The notes below the pieces were generated by a model. The model was not told where the DNA came from. It was given only the letters and a program-made list of their open reading frames with translations, and did not search any database. A stretch of DNA of 64,000 nucleotides, from the NCBI RefSeq assembly GCF_004011695.2, contig NC_082414.1, positions 124,001 through 188,000 on the forward strand. Direction: 5' to 3'. Position 1 is the first letter of the stretch, and each line of letters starts with the position of its first letter. The translations under genes were made by a program, and so were the position numbers. Of this stretch, positions 49,038 to 60,760 are shown one piece after another. Origin of the DNA: Ascochyta rabiei (taxonomy: Eukaryota > Ascomycota > Dothideomycetes > Pleosporales > Didymellaceae).

Positions 49038-49800
49038 GCCTCAGCCCTAGGATTAAGGCACCTAATAACTTAGGAGATTGCAGAGAGTAAATAGTAGGCA
49101 CGCCTAGAGTAACTCTTAGCCTAGTGCTAGGCGCTGTATACGCTACGTAGGGAGTAAATAATACCTCTTATGTATTACCTATTTAGTGTCTAATTATTAC
49201 ACTCCCTATAGCCTTAGCTACATAGGTTTTAGAGCTAATAACTACTAAGGCGTTGTTTATAGTAACGTCTAGTAGAAGCAACAGCTTACTAACTAGCAGC
49301 TAATAAAGGCACAAGAAAAGACTTAGCCTTAGCTAGTCTCTTATAAACAAGACTTATCCACCTAGCTGCGTAGCACTACTGCCCTAGTAGCTTACTAAGC
49401 AAACGTTAGGAGGATAGGATTGCTAGCGTCTATTACATGCTAAACAGCTTCCTATCTCTATAAACGCTAACTAATAGACTTCTACTAGCGCTGCATTTCT
49501 CCTGCTAAGTTTTTCCCTCTACAGGAGGTTTTTCTAGAGCTTAATAACGTTACTAGAGACCTCTCTACAGTTTAGGATAAACCTTTAAAGAGGGGGGGGC
49601 TATTATTATAAGTATTCTCCCCACGCTAGGAGATACCTCAGCTAGGTCCTAGGCTAAGCCTAGGGACCTACTAGCCACACACGTATATAATATTCACAAA
49701 CCTTAAGACCTATCTATTAAGGATTTGTCTTATCTCTTGAATATTACCCTATTATTCGTCCCATCTCGCTCTACTCCATTGCCTGCCTACAACGCCCTTA
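49038..49800. other. Unassigned sequence with purine tract
   Basis: No frame was recognised. A purine tract AAAGAGGGGGGGG at about 49586-49598 is followed by some 200 bp ending in CCCTTACA, which could be an old 3' LTR of a plus-strand element, perhaps G3. No partner LTR was found to confirm it. Confidence 0.3.
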
Positions 49801-50767
49801 CACTACTTACTTATGTTTAGCTAGTATTCCTAGAGCATCTTGTATAATTCTTTTTAGCTCTTGCTACGTTAGTTCCTAGGTTAGCTGATTACAGTAGTTA
49901 GTTGTGCAGTAGGCCTGCTATAACATCTTTAGGTTCTCTAAGAGGTACCTTATGCTAAAGTTAATCTTCTATTCCTCTATAAGGAAGTTAATTAGGGATT
50001 AGAGGAAGTATCCCTTATAATCTCTCTCCTAACAGTTATATTTAGTGTAGTTGTACTTTATATACTTCTATAGGGGTTTAGGTTATAGAAGATTTATAGA
50101 TAGGGAAGATTATAGTTTCTCTACCTCTACTAGTACTTTTTAGAAGGATAGGATTATTACTAGATCTCCTTTATTGTATTTGCGTCTAAGTCTATAAAAA
50201 GAAGAAAGCTCCTCTTAGTCTTTTGTCTCTTACAACTATTTGCGCAAGTTTTCTAACTCCTGTTATTAATTACCTACTTCTAGGCTATTCTAGCCCTCTC
50301 TAGCTAAAGCTGCCCTATAGATACAAATTCTAGGGTAAGGTGTACTGCCTAGAGGACCTACAGATCTTCTTAAGGCACTATAGACACTTAGTGTCTGTTA
50401 AGGTATCTCCTTATCTGCAGAGGGAGGTGTTACCTTACGCTCTACTGGCTCTCCTATAGGTAGGTTGTCTTAGTCCCTCTCTAAAGACAGTAAGCCTAGA
50501 TAATTTAGTTTAAGACTTATAGTAGCTTAGGTCTATCTTTAATTGTAATATAAGAGCAATTAGAATATAAAGGGTGTATAAAGTAATTATAAGAGAGGAT
50601 AAGGTTAAAGAGGATAGTAGGTGTATTAAGGTACGTAGTGTGTAGTAACAAGACTAATTACTAGAGTATTAGTAATAACCTCTAATACCTTTATATAGTC
50701 TAGGCTGACTAGCCCTATAGTAGCTCGCCGAGACTAGCAGAGGTACCTCTAGGCCCAGCGCCTAACA
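49801..50767 (-). mobile_element. Second copy of Gypsy G1 5' end (gag part plus LTR)
   Basis: It matches 37402-37536 joined to 44174-44994, with the G2 target GAGGT present once at 49942-49946, so it is the empty-site allele of the G2 insertion. The LTR is at 50566-50767 (202 bp). The left end is truncated within gag. Confidence 0.85.
50566..50767 (-). repeat. LTR of the second G1 copy
   Basis: 202 bp, beginning TATAAAGGG and ending GCGCCTAACA; same borders as 28764-28965 and 44793-44994. Confidence 0.85.
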
Positions 50768-51777
50768 CTAGCCCTTAGAACGCTACAGTCTAAGTTAATG
50801 GTATCTTAGATACAGAGCCTAGAAAATTATTAATAACAGCTTATATTTGCATAACCTTAGCTACCTTAAGAGTCTTAGCTTAAGTTGCTGCCTAATTGTA
50901 TTTACTTAGCTATGTCTCCTAATTTGTAGGTATTTGCATTAGTCTAAGTGCAGCGTAGTATCTTTTTTAGACTTGCGCCTATTCTTTATCTACATGTACT
51001 CTAACAGTGTCTTAGAAGGCAGTTATCTATTTATGCAGCGTTCTGTTTTCTGTGCAGTAGTTTAGCTGCAGATATAGTGTTACTATTATAAGAATATGCT
51101 TAACTATTCTTAATATTTTACTTTTCTTATTTTAATAGTCTTTCTTAAGTATCTTATATAACTTAAGGTAAAGCTTATAGTCTTTATAATCTTCTTTATA
51201 TACCTCTTATCCCTTTTCTAAGAGGTCTAATACCTATATTAGGATTGTAGGTGTTTGTAGCATAGTTGTTAATATGTCTATTACTTTGTGTGTTATTCTG
51301 TGTATTTTGCTTTAACCTACTTAGATAGTCTGTAATAACGTAGTTAAGGTGTTACTTATACTTATTACTAATTTTTAGTATATATTTTCTAGAGGTAGTA
51401 GCACCTTTAGTTGTATGTGTTAAAGTTGCACCTCTTTAGGGTCTGCTAGCAGCTATATATCTTACAACTAGCACTTAATCTTAAGTTAGTAGTACTAGAA
51501 GACCTAGTTGCTTAAGTTAGTAACAATAACCGTCGCGTCCCTCTGGCTTTAGCTAGTTGCTATTTTACTTGTTATTAGCGCTTATTGTAGCGGCAGTGAG
51601 ACTCTTAATTGTTATATTAGATAGTAATAGTAATAGGTTAATAATAATATATTAATAATCTATTGTTGTTCTATATAAGGGTGATTTTTGTCTTTTCTAG
51701 GTTCTGGTGGGGGCTCCTGCACGGTTTCTTGGCAGGTATATCGCCTAACCTATTTCTCTAATACCTTTCATTTGACA
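50768..51777 (-). mobile_element. Second copy of Copia M 5' end
   Basis: Co-linear with 1072-2075, including the 168-bp LTR at 51610-51777. It lies directly against the second G1 copy, with no target duplication identifiable, so the pair was probably joined by rearrangement or deletion. Confidence 0.75.
51610..51777 (-). repeat. LTR of the second Copia M copy
   Basis: 168 bp, starting TGTTATAT and ending TTTGACA on the plus strand. It retains TGACA where the copy at 1908-2075 has TAACA, a TGA to TAA change. Confidence 0.75.
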
Positions 51778-52174
51778 GCATCATCCTTCTTATCTCTAAC
51801 TACTACCTTCTACGTAGCAACGTTGTCTTAAAAGGCTGTGTATTCTAGACACGCGTAAATTAGAACCTATAAACTATTAGTTTTAGGCAGAGTAATGAGC
51901 GGAATGTAGCTAGGTAGTTACTAGGTAATACTTCTTGTTTTTAAGTAGGTGATAAGCACTCTTAGGTACTAAGATCTTAAAAAAGCTGTAGCTCCCTTAT
52001 AAAGGCGTAAACTAAATAGATATAAATAACCCTTTAGGCTACTATAAGAGCTTTAGGCAGAACTAATATTAGTATAGTAACTAATTACCAAACCTATAAT
52101 TGCTAGTAGGGAAATAAAGCAGCAAAGTAGTTGTGCTTACAGTAGGAAATAGTGTCTATTAGAGTAAAGAAAGG
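51778..52174. other. Unassigned degraded sequence
   Basis: 397 bp of AT-rich DNA between Copia M and pogo C. No motif seen. Confidence 0.3.
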
Positions 52175-54042
52175 TAACGTACCCCACGGACGAGCCGGTC
52201 ACCGGACGAGTCGGTCACTTTTGCCAAGCCCCTACCAAACTACCCTTCACATACTAATGCCTTCTCAACAACACCATTCAGACGCGTTAAAAGAAGCTCA
52301 GATACAGCTTGCGCTTCAGGCTCTTAAACAAGACGCGACACTCTCTCAGCGACGCGCTGCAGCTATCTACAGAGTCTCTTAAACAACACTAAGCAACTAA
52401 CACGTAGGACAACCTTTACGCGCTAATTCTATAGCTAACTTACAGAAGCTAGACAACAACAAGGAGAAGGTGATTGTTAAACATGTTCTTAAGCTAGACG
52501 CGCGAGGGTTTTCCCCTCAGCTCTTAGATGTGGCTACTATGGCTAATTCTTTGCGCGCTGAGCGTAATCTGGGTCCTGTTGGCGCAAACTGGCCCAGTAC
52601 GTTTGTTAAGCGGCACCTAGAGCTTATAGTCAAGTTTAATCGCAAGTACAACTACAAGAGAGCCCTCTGTAAGGATCCTAAGGTTCTACAGAGCTGGTTT
52701 AGCCTGGTAGCTAACACTAAAGCCAAGTATGGCATCTAGGATGAAGACACGTATAACTTTAACAAGACAGGCTTTATAATAGGCCAGATCTCCCCAGGAG
52801 CAGTTGTTACAGCTTCAGAACGACAAGGTCGGCCAAAGGCTGTCTAACCAGGCAACCGGGAGTAGGCTACGGCTATAGTAGGCATCAATGCCAAAGGATA
52901 GGCTATTCCTGCCTTCCTTATCTTTAAGGCCCACCACTACCTCTCTGCCTGGTACAAAGAAGAGGATCTGCCTTAAGACTAGGTTATTGGAGTCTCTGAT
53001 AACGGCTGGACTACCAACAAGCTTGGTCTGGACTAGATAAGCCACTTTGACAGGCATACAAAGGAGCGTACTGTTAGCACCTACCATTTGCTTATTATTA
53101 ATGGTTATAAGAGCCACAACTCTCTTGAATTCTAGCAGTACTGCAAGGATAGCAAGATAATTACTCTTTGCTTGCCTTCCTACTTATCACACCTTACACA
53201 GCCTCTTAATGTGGCTTGTTTTGCTGCTTTGAAGAAGGCGTATAGGCGCTAAGCCAAAATACTTATGCACAACTAGATTAACTACATTATAAAGACAGAG
53301 TTCCTACCATGCTTTATACGCGCCTACAACGCTGCAATTACTTCTAGGAATATCTAGGGAGGGTTCTAAGGCGCTGGACTGGTCCTGTTTGACCCACAAC
53401 AGGTTATAAGCAGCCTTAATGTAAAGCTGCGCACGCCATCACCACCACTACCCGTTAACAACGAGCTCTGGCAGTCGCAAACCCCAAGCAACACCCTTAA
53501 ACTAGGGTCGTAATTAACGCTTGTGAAGACAAGGATTCAGAGGTATATAGATAGCTCGCCTACCTCTATAGTTAAAGCGTTTAAGAAGGTCTTAAAGGGG
53601 GCAGCTATAATTGCGCACAAGCTAGTGTTAGCGCAACAGGAGATTGCTGAGCTTTGAGCTGCTAATAAGGCAGCCATACAACAAAAATTACACAAAAGAA
53701 AGCAGGTTAAGAAAGAAGGTACTCTAGTAGTTAAAGAGGGCTAGCGATTGACAGCCCTAAAAGAGTTTAGGGCGCGTTGTGATGGTAAGAAGGCAAAGAA
53801 GCAGGTGCGCGCTGAAGTGGGTGAGCCTTCCTAAAGGCGCTGTGGACGGTGCAGTGAGACTGGACATAACGCGCGAACGTGTAAGAAAGAGGTAGAAGTA
53901 GTTTCTAAATAATATTACAGACTGTACTGCAGTTTGCAGTGTTAATTTAGGTTGTTTTAGGTTATAATGGGGTGGAGTTTGGTAGGGGCTTGGCAAAAGT
54001 GACTGACTCGTCCGGTGACCGGCTCGTCCGTAGGGTACGTTA
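52175..54042 (+). mobile_element. pogo/Fot1-type DNA transposon C
   Basis: Inverted repeats of about 65 bp (52175-52240, 53977-54042) start TAACGTACCCCACGGACGAG and contain the duplicated unit CGGACGAGYCGGTCAC at 16-bp spacing. TA is duplicated. The transposase frame is collinear from end to end. Confidence 0.92.
52257..53912 (+). pseudogene. Transposase of pogo element C
   Basis: 552 codons including stops, ATG at 52257 to TAA at 53910. Residues about 9-42 form a helix-turn-helix (LKEAQIQLALQALKQDATLS); residues about 90-150 a CENP-B-type domain (NWPSTFVKRHLELIVKFNRK). The DDE_1 region follows: YNFNKTGF (52755) where the family has DE/DK-TGF, so the first catalytic Asp is Asn; VSDNGWTTNK (about 52995) keeps its Asp; HLTQPLNVACFAALKKAY (about 53195-53245) has Asn for Asp. 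The C-terminus has zinc knuckle CGRCSETGHNARTC (53841-53883). About 13 stops replace mainly Trp or Gln codons. No frameshift. A point-mutated but structurally complete copy. Confidence 0.85.
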
Positions 54043-54085
54043 TAGGAATTATTCATTTATGTATAAACGCAGCGCGCCTAAATTT

Positions 54086-54200
<115 letters not shown>

Positions 54201-54447
54201 CACATATAGTTCTAACTAGTTATTAAACAAATTAGCTTATTATCTCCCTAAAGTTGGGCAACAATGTTGTAAGTAAGAAAACGTTGTCTTTACTTAAGAC
54301 AAAAACAACAATAAAAGATTTAGATAATATAATAATAGACTAACTATACTCTACACTAATACTTAATAGGTATAGTGCTACTATAGTATATTAATAGGGT
54401 TACTTTATACGTATCTAGAACAATCTACCTGTTTAGAAGGGGGGTAG
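54201..54447 (+). other. Internal remnant before orphan LTR
   Basis: AT-rich degraded sequence ending in purine tract AGAAGGGGGGTAG (54435-54447) directly before the LTR at 54448, so it is probably the last piece of a plus-strand LTR retrotransposon. Confidence 0.5.
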
Positions 54448-54747
54448 TGTAAAGTACTAGTCCTTCTAAAGGTTCCTGTCCTAATTTGTACTTAACTCTA
54501 ACTTAGTACCTTTATATCCTGTTTCTATCCTACATCCTAGGCAGCACTTGTGTTCTTTCTAGCACTTAAAGGTATAAAGGCATAAGGTGAAGTAGGTCTA
54601 GATAGTTATTTTTTAAGTACCCTTTTGTACATGACCTATAGGAATAGAACAATTCTCTGTGTAACTATCCTAGTGCTCCCATACACCTCGTAGCGGATAC
54701 CCACGCCTACTAAAGACCTCTATCATCCTGCGTTGTTACACTTTACA
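54448..54747 (+). repeat. Orphan 3' LTR (300 bp)
   Basis: It starts TGTAAAGTACTAG and ends GTTACACTTTACA; TGTAAAG/CTTTACA is a perfect 7-bp terminal inverted repeat, and a polypurine tract lies just upstream. No 5' partner is in the window. Confidence 0.7.
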
Positions 54748-55071
54748 TTATTATCTTATCTTTTTAGCCCGCTTTGTTAAGGCCACGGCTCTGCCCACCG
54801 TGCCAAGCATACCAAAAAGGTAACAATGCTCACCTTGATAGTGAGGCTGTAGCCAGAACAGTACTTATTGCCATTACAGGTCAGAGGTGGACGCGACACA
54901 TGCCTGAGGCTGCCTACAGGTTAGAGGTGGACGCATCCACATGCCTGAGGCTAAGAGCCTAACATTCTTACTCCACTTATCTTAAGTAACACAACGTGAA
55001 AACGTCTCTATCTAATGCTCACCTTTGTTATTAAGAACAGATAATAAGGCACCATCTAAATCTAAGCTCTC
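54748..55071. other. Spacer with a 40-bp tandem duplication
   Basis: GGTCAGAGGTGGACGC and the following CACATGCCTGAGGCT occur twice at 40-bp spacing (54881-54952). YCA/TGR sites are normal in this part, so it seems to have escaped heavy mutation. No gene seen. Confidence 0.4.
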
Positions 55072-55509
55072 TAACGTACTCCACGGGCGAGTCGGACACA
55101 CAGGCGAGTCGGACACTCAAATTCACACCAAAAATCACAATTCTTAAACCTTAATATCTCTACAACTACATAATAAAATTATTTAAAAATTAATATACTA
55201 CGCTGCATGTATATAAAGATAAAGACTATAGAAGCGCTTAGCTTTCCTCCTATTAATGTAGAAGTTAGTAAGTAAGATATAAAATACAGGGATTATTTTA
55301 GCGTACTTTTAAATACCTCTATGTGTATCTATAATAGAGCTTAGTGCTTCTAGACTCTTTATTTTTATATAGATGCAGCATAGATTTTAAATTTCTAGAC
55401 AATTTTATTGTGTGGTTGTAGAGATATTAAGGTGTAAGAATTGTGATTTTTGGTGTAAATTTGAGTGTCCGACTCGCCTGTGTGTCCGACTCGCCCGTGG
55501 AGTACGTTA
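55072..55509. mobile_element. 438-bp MITE D2 (pogo-like ends)
   Basis: Same length and ends as D1 (TAACGTACTCCACGGGCGAG), TA duplicated, with long inverted repeats; the interior is inverted relative to D1. It is the last repeat before the gene-bearing segment. Confidence 0.9.
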
Positions 55510-57930
55510 GTGTTTTAACAAATCAATTAAGAATTGTATTAGGATTAAGTAGTTAGACATCTGTTTTGTTAAAGGACTTATGTATTAGTTTCTTAGACTC
55601 GCTTATATGCGCGAATTGTTTATTAAACACATAACATAGTTTGTGAATTGCAATAATACAACATTTGTTCAAAGTTGCCACTATGCACTGGTGTTGTGTA
55701 GGTGTGCAGCGTGTGCCTATGAAGGTGAACTCAAACCAGGGGCTCTGCCTGACCTATCAAATGATGAGGCTGGTTTTCCCAAAGAGTCATAGGTGACGCC
55801 TTACTTCCGAATTGGACCTTGGGGACTATCAAGGTCGAATTCTTGTTCAAAGATCAGTCTTCTTATGTGAAATGAGATGGAATATCCACCTTAGTATTTG
55901 TTTTACGGATGGATATATTCTATTTCTCTAATTTATAAACACTCTGTGATCAAATCTTGTCTTGGTCTAGGGGTTGTGGGGCGTACCCAATTAAACTGTG
56001 AAAATTGTATTGTCGGTGATACAAGCAACATGTTAGTTCATTAGTTAACCATTGGCTCTCAATGTGGCAGAAGATCCATAACATGACAAGCTGAGATCCC
56101 AGGCCATCTAGTTCTGCTTTCCGTACTCCATATCTGCGGCCAAGTCACGCGCCTAGCGATCAGGATCAATGTGCTCGTTGCCTTCAGGCCTGCTGTCAAC
56201 GTTAGCGGCAGGCGAATGTACAAAGAAGCCTGCATTAGCCAAGCACTTGTTTTGCATTAATCTAATCAGGCATATATTACTGTTAGGAGAAGCCTAAGTC
56301 TATGACTGCGTAGTCTTTAACAGGGGAACTAATCCATCCTTAGTGAAACAGAAGCGACATCGACTGGAGTCCTACAAACTAAACGTTCAATAGCTATTTC
56401 AGATACCGTCGTTATTTAAGAGTCCTAGTTGACCGCTGTAGACTGCCTGGCAACAAGATGGGACGATTAGTAGTGCTTCAAGGCTTCATCACACCCCACG
56501 CCGGTAGTCGCTTCGGTCGAAGAACAAACTGTGGGTGAGTTCTTGTCTGAGTATCTGAACATTAAGGTTCATCTAAATATTAAGAACCATAGTTTAGCAT
56601 ACGAATCTTTGTTTGCCGCTGTAGGAAGCATCTGTAGAGGCTTCTAGGCAAACTTGCTCTCATTCTGCCTGATCAAAGCAACAGATTGGCGGCAGGCCTC
56701 TTATAGAGTATGTTCCGAACCCTAATAAACAACCTGCATTACAATAACCTTGGTTGTTACTACAGAAGCTAAGTAATCTGCAGCCTAATAAACTTTAACA
56801 TATGTACTTGTTAGTGCCACCGCAAGATTTGTTCCGGTTAATACTGCCAGGTGTGGGAGTTAGGGATGGAAAAGTAATTATTGTGCTAACGCTTAGAACG
56901 TGCGTTAAGAGAGGATAAAGAGCAACGATAGTACAGTTGCTGTTTTAGCACATTCCAACTCTGCTAAGGCTCTCTCCAGTGCAGCAATGCTCTGAGATGT
57001 CGCAGCAAGTGCCCTACATGCTTACTGTACGGGGCAGGGAAACCTCCAAGGCACTAGAGTAGCACTTTCCAGTCTGGCAATCCTCCCTGCAAGCACTGTC
57101 AGCAGCATTCTTTAGGTGTAGGTACTACACCGTAACCACATCTTATCACCGTATTTCTAAGTCTTGCCATTGCGACACTGCTTGTCTAGCCCAAGACACG
57201 TTACATTGTTGTGTTAAGGGATACAAAAGCTGCCGCTAGCAATGGGAAGTTCTGGTCTTAATTCTAGTATTAGAGTTAACCTTTTACTATACTATGCTTC
57301 GGAGCTTATAACCAGCAACAAAATAATTAGTTTAGGGCTTGACTAGGTCGCAATTCTTGTGAACAGGCAGATTTGGAGCTAAAAACTTTTACACAGTAAT
57401 TAAGTATTTGCGCGCCAACTTACTAGAGGTGTAGTAGTTTACTTCTAAAGTCGTCGTCTTGTATCTGCCAACAGTAAAAACACTGATTGATATCCTGCAG
57501 CCTAGATTAGGAAGTCACCATTTCTTGCTTGAGACCCATTACCCCTGCAGGGCTTGGTATTAAGAGCGGGACTGACTACATTAGGAAGAAGTTCTACCTG
57601 GAACCTACTCTAGGCATAATTCCGCGTACGGAGATGTATGTACGCATTATATAAAACGTCGATATACCATGTATGTTTTCGGTATGCATTATGTGCGCTA
57701 AGTCACTGTCAAATTTGTGGAGGCACAGCTTAATCAGCAATGGAGAAATATTCCAAACGGACCTCCATTGTCAGCTTATTGGTAATATGGCTACTGGGTC
57801 CTGCATTGTTGCTTGCAACACACGCTACAATGATGGATTGCAAGTTCGCTATGCACTGTGCTAAAATAACATCTTTGGCAGGGAGAAGAGGCTTCGCATG
57901 CTACGTTGTTTGAAATAATAATTTGAACAC
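55510..57930. other. Non-coding segment between repeat block and genes
   Basis: Composition is ordinary and YCA/TGR trinucleotides are frequent, unlike the region to the left. No frame with family features and no internal repeat was seen on either strand. It probably includes the 3' untranslated region of the oxidoreductase at its right end. Confidence 0.5.
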
Positions 57931-59724
57931 TCAAAACTTCGATGCGACCCTCGAAGTGTTGCAAAAAGGCTTTTTCGCACTCTCCGCGCAGCCTCTTCTG
58001 TATTCTTCAATAATTGCTGCGGGATCTGTGTTCTGAAGCCTCTCAATTCGTTCAAGAGTGGTATGGAACGGCTGGGGCAAAGGAGGGTACGCGGTAGCAA
58101 GCAGTGGCTGGCTGTACTCGACACCAAGCGAGTCTAAAACAACGGGCGTAATGTGAGCAGCCGAGAGCAAAATTCGAGGCATACCTATCGAAATCAGTTT
58201 CTTCTGGTTCAGTTGTCAAGATCAGATGCGTACCGTGCCCCGCGAAGCCCGCGGCAATGTAGTGGCCGTCACGGTTTGGGACAGGCCCAACAAACGGGAA
58301 AGCATCTGCACTCGAAGTTTCGACTATGATATAATCAATTGACATGTATCTCTCAGAATGAGTCTGACTTACTCCCAGACCAACAACCGCCTTGGTCGTC
58401 TTCCATACCGAGCTCTGCACAACTCGAATCTGGCCAGTCTTTGACATCCGAGGCGGGCCAGGACTTAAAAAACTCTGCTACCCCATTAAAATGTTTATCT
58501 TCTTCGTCGTTCATAACGCAATCGTCTGCCTTATGGACGAGAAGCTGTCTGGCTCCTCCAATAATGATGGTGTTATATGGTGTTGGGAGCTGAAGATGAT
58601 AATTCTGCCGTTGCCATCAGGTAAACATCCATAAAATTTTGGGCACCACTCCTTACATTCACGCGGCTGTCCCAGTGCTGAGCACCCGTGTGCTTGATAA
58701 ATCCTGGGGGCGCCTTGATCGCTGCCACCGTTCCCTTTTGCGCTGTTATAAGCTTGTTGAATTCTGGTAGAAGATGAGAAGCCCATCTGTTCGTTGTATG
58801 AATCACTGCCCGGGCACGGATAGTCCCTCGATCGGTTTTGACCGTGATCCAACCGTTGACATCCCGCTTGGATATACTCGTGGCTGGTGTGTGCGCCTGC
58901 AGATTTAGATTGCCTTTCTGCAGAACAATGCGTAAAAGCGCATGCACAAATTTATATGCCCATCTAAGACATGGTCAGACGAACTTCGAGGCAATCTTGC
59001 ACTTAAGGAGGGTATACATTTGCCCCGTGGGGTGTACGACTGCCGCAAGGGCTCCCTTCATCTGTGAAAATTCTTCTGCTTTCTGGGCGTCATCAATGAT
59101 TCTGCAGGCTTTGACAATTTCATGGTCGTCGCCGTGGTCCTTGCGCATAGCTTCGAAGGCGCCTTTAAGCCGTGCCCAGGCTTCGTCGGTCATAGCAGCA
59201 TCAAAAGTCTCACCGAATTTCAGGCAAACTTCTTCAGTAATACCTTCCTCAGTAGCTAGGTCCCTGAACGCTGGTAAATGGGCCATTTCATGTGCGATAA
59301 GCTCCATCGCGCCATCAGGTCCAAATCGTTCCGACCATAGCGGATAGCGAGAATAAGCATGTGGTCTCAATTGCCCTCCTGTCCACAATCAGCTAGTTTC
59401 CTACACAACAAACCCATGTTGTTACCATTTCGTCCAGTAGCAGATCCGCAGATATCCCTTGCCTCTAAAAGGGTTATTGCAGGCTGCTTCGAGGCTTTCT
59501 CTGTATACTGAGCTTGTGTCAGAGACTGTGAGCTGATAGGTCAAGATGATGTGGTCGCGTACTTTGTGGATCCAGTAAGCGGTTGCTGCACCTGAATAGC
59601 CACTACCAATGATTACAACATCAGTCTCCTCTGGCAACTTGTCGCTGGAGCGAAAGTTACGCAGAGGCGATTCAGCGGCCTCGATCCAATAGGATTTGGT
59701 GGGGTTGATTGTTGGCAAGACCAT
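57931..59724 (-). CDS. FAD-dependent oxidoreductase (DAO family), 7 exons, 495 aa
   Basis: Exons (minus strand): 59724-59563, 59507-59426, 59378-59018, 58963-58657, 58604-58373, 58323-58234, 58184-57931. All six introns are GT-AG, 47-55 nt, and restore one frame of 1488 nt. Domains: Rossmann FAD-binding motif VVIIGSGYSGAATAYW (about residues 36-51, GxGxxG at 40-45); second strand ending LLEAR with Glu69; the DAO signature CGSATGRNGGQLRPH (74-88); a substrate-domain middle part; and the C-terminal FAD loop FPFVGPVPNRDGHYIAAGFAGHGMPR (390 onward). Length is normal for fungal DAO proteins. Family knowledge says such enzymes oxidise amines or amino acids using FAD with H2O2 release; the substrate here is not known. 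No N-terminal signal is evident. The frame is intact and free of RIP damage. It diverges from the HAD gene. Confidence 0.9.
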
Positions 59725-60031
59725 GCTGAGGCTTTGGAAAAGCAAGTGATCGATAAGATACCAGGAAAAAAGCCAGGTTTCCTCAATAGTATCTGCAGCA
59801 TGATATATGCAGAAGAATACCGTGTCATGACTACACCGGCCGGACAGCTGACTCAAGATCTCGAGATAAACATCTCCGGCCACCGGCCCGGTCCACTGAT
59901 AACGGTGGTGGTCCAAGCGGCACTACAGGTACGATTCCACGACAGCTAATATACCAACGGAATAACAACAGGCGATTGAGTCCATCACTCATAGTCAATA
60001 ATTTTGTGTTCCCATTCATCATATCAGCACA
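59725..60031. promoter_or_regulatory. Shared divergent promoter region (307 bp)
   Basis: It lies between the start codons of the oxidoreductase (minus) and the dehalogenase-like gene (plus). It contains CGG-rich clusters (ACCGGCCGGAC near 59834 and CGGCCACCGGCCCGG near 59877), the kind of triplets bound by Zn2Cys6 regulators, one of which is encoded 1.5 kb to the right. Binding is inference only. Confidence 0.45.
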
Positions 60032-60760
60032 ATGCCTCAACCTCTGAAACATGTCGTCTTTGACGTTGTCGGCACTTGTGTATCGTTCGACGAATACTAT
60101 GAACGCATAAATTCAGCTCTTGGTGCAAAGCTTCGCCAAAATACTATAACCCCACAACACTTTGGCTTCACCTGGCAAACAGCTGCCGAATTAGAGTTTA
60201 CTTTCTTATCGATCTCCGGAAGTTATAAGCCCTACAAAGAAGTCCTCCGAGGTCTCTTCTATCGCACCTTAAGTCTCTGCGGCATCGCTGACCCCCGGGC
60301 ATTGGCTACCGACGAGGAGCGAGAGCAATGCATTGAGGGCTATAGCGCTCTGCAACTCCGGTCTGGCTGTCGCGAGACCTTCCAGCTCCTGCGGGACAAT
60401 GGATTCACAGTATGGTGTTTTACTACTGGTGACGTGCAGCGCGTCAGAGGCTACTTCGAACGTGCCGGCGTAGATATGCCACTAGAGAACTTCGTTAGTT
60501 GCGATGTGGGAGGTATAGCAAAACCAGCTTTGCCCGCCTACGAGACCGTGTGGAACCGACTAGGGGCAAACGATGTGAAGTGGTTTGCTGCCGCGCACAT
60601 GTGGGATGTTGCTGCCGCGACGAAAGTCGGATTCCGTGGCGCGTGGAGCTCTGTGTATGAAAAGGAAGCTTGCCTTGACGTTTTCAGTGACGCGAAACTG
60701 GAAGTCGTGGCTGGAGGTCTTGAAGAAATGGCACGGCAGATTGTAGAGAAGTCACAATAA
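60032..60760 (+). CDS. Haloacid dehalogenase-like hydrolase, type II, 242 aa
   Basis: An uninterrupted frame with ATG in a good context (GCACAATGCC). HAD superfamily motifs in order: motif I VVFDVVGT with nucleophile Asp11; a cap-type helical insertion (about 20-110); motif II FTTGD with Thr131/132; motif III Lys164 in GIAKPALPAY; motif IV region AAHMWDVAAATKVG (188-200). Position and spacing match 2-haloacid dehalogenase (type II) enzymes, which displace halide from 2-haloacids through an Asp ester; many fungal relatives act on other small acids or phosphates, so the true reaction is open. Motif I has DVVGT where typical type II members have D-x-x/Y-GT. No introns; no RIP damage. Head to head with the oxidoreductase, suggesting co-regulation. 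Confidence 0.9.
   Translation: MPQPLKHVVFDVVGTCVSFDEYYERINSALGAKLRQNTITPQHFGFTWQTAAELEFTFLSISGSYKPYKEVLRGLFYRTLSLCGIADPRALATDEEREQCIEGYSALQLRSGCRETFQLLRDNGFTVWCFTTGDVQRVRGYFERAGVDMPLENFVSCDVGGIAKPALPAYETVWNRLGANDVKWFAAAHMWDVAAATKVGFRGAWSSVYEKEACLDVFSDAKLEVVAGGLEEMARQIVEKSQ

Noticed and set aside
48671..49101. Open frames on both strands at the right arm of the fold-back element
   Set aside because: Both read through the C-rich repeat and inverted hairpin; repetitive Pro/Leu or Gly/Arg products are artefacts.
54774..54962. 62-codon open frame
   Set aside because: It spans the 40-bp tandem duplication and has no features of a protein.
58838..59347. 169-codon plus-strand open frame
   Set aside because: Shadow of oxidoreductase exons 3 and 4; no domain.
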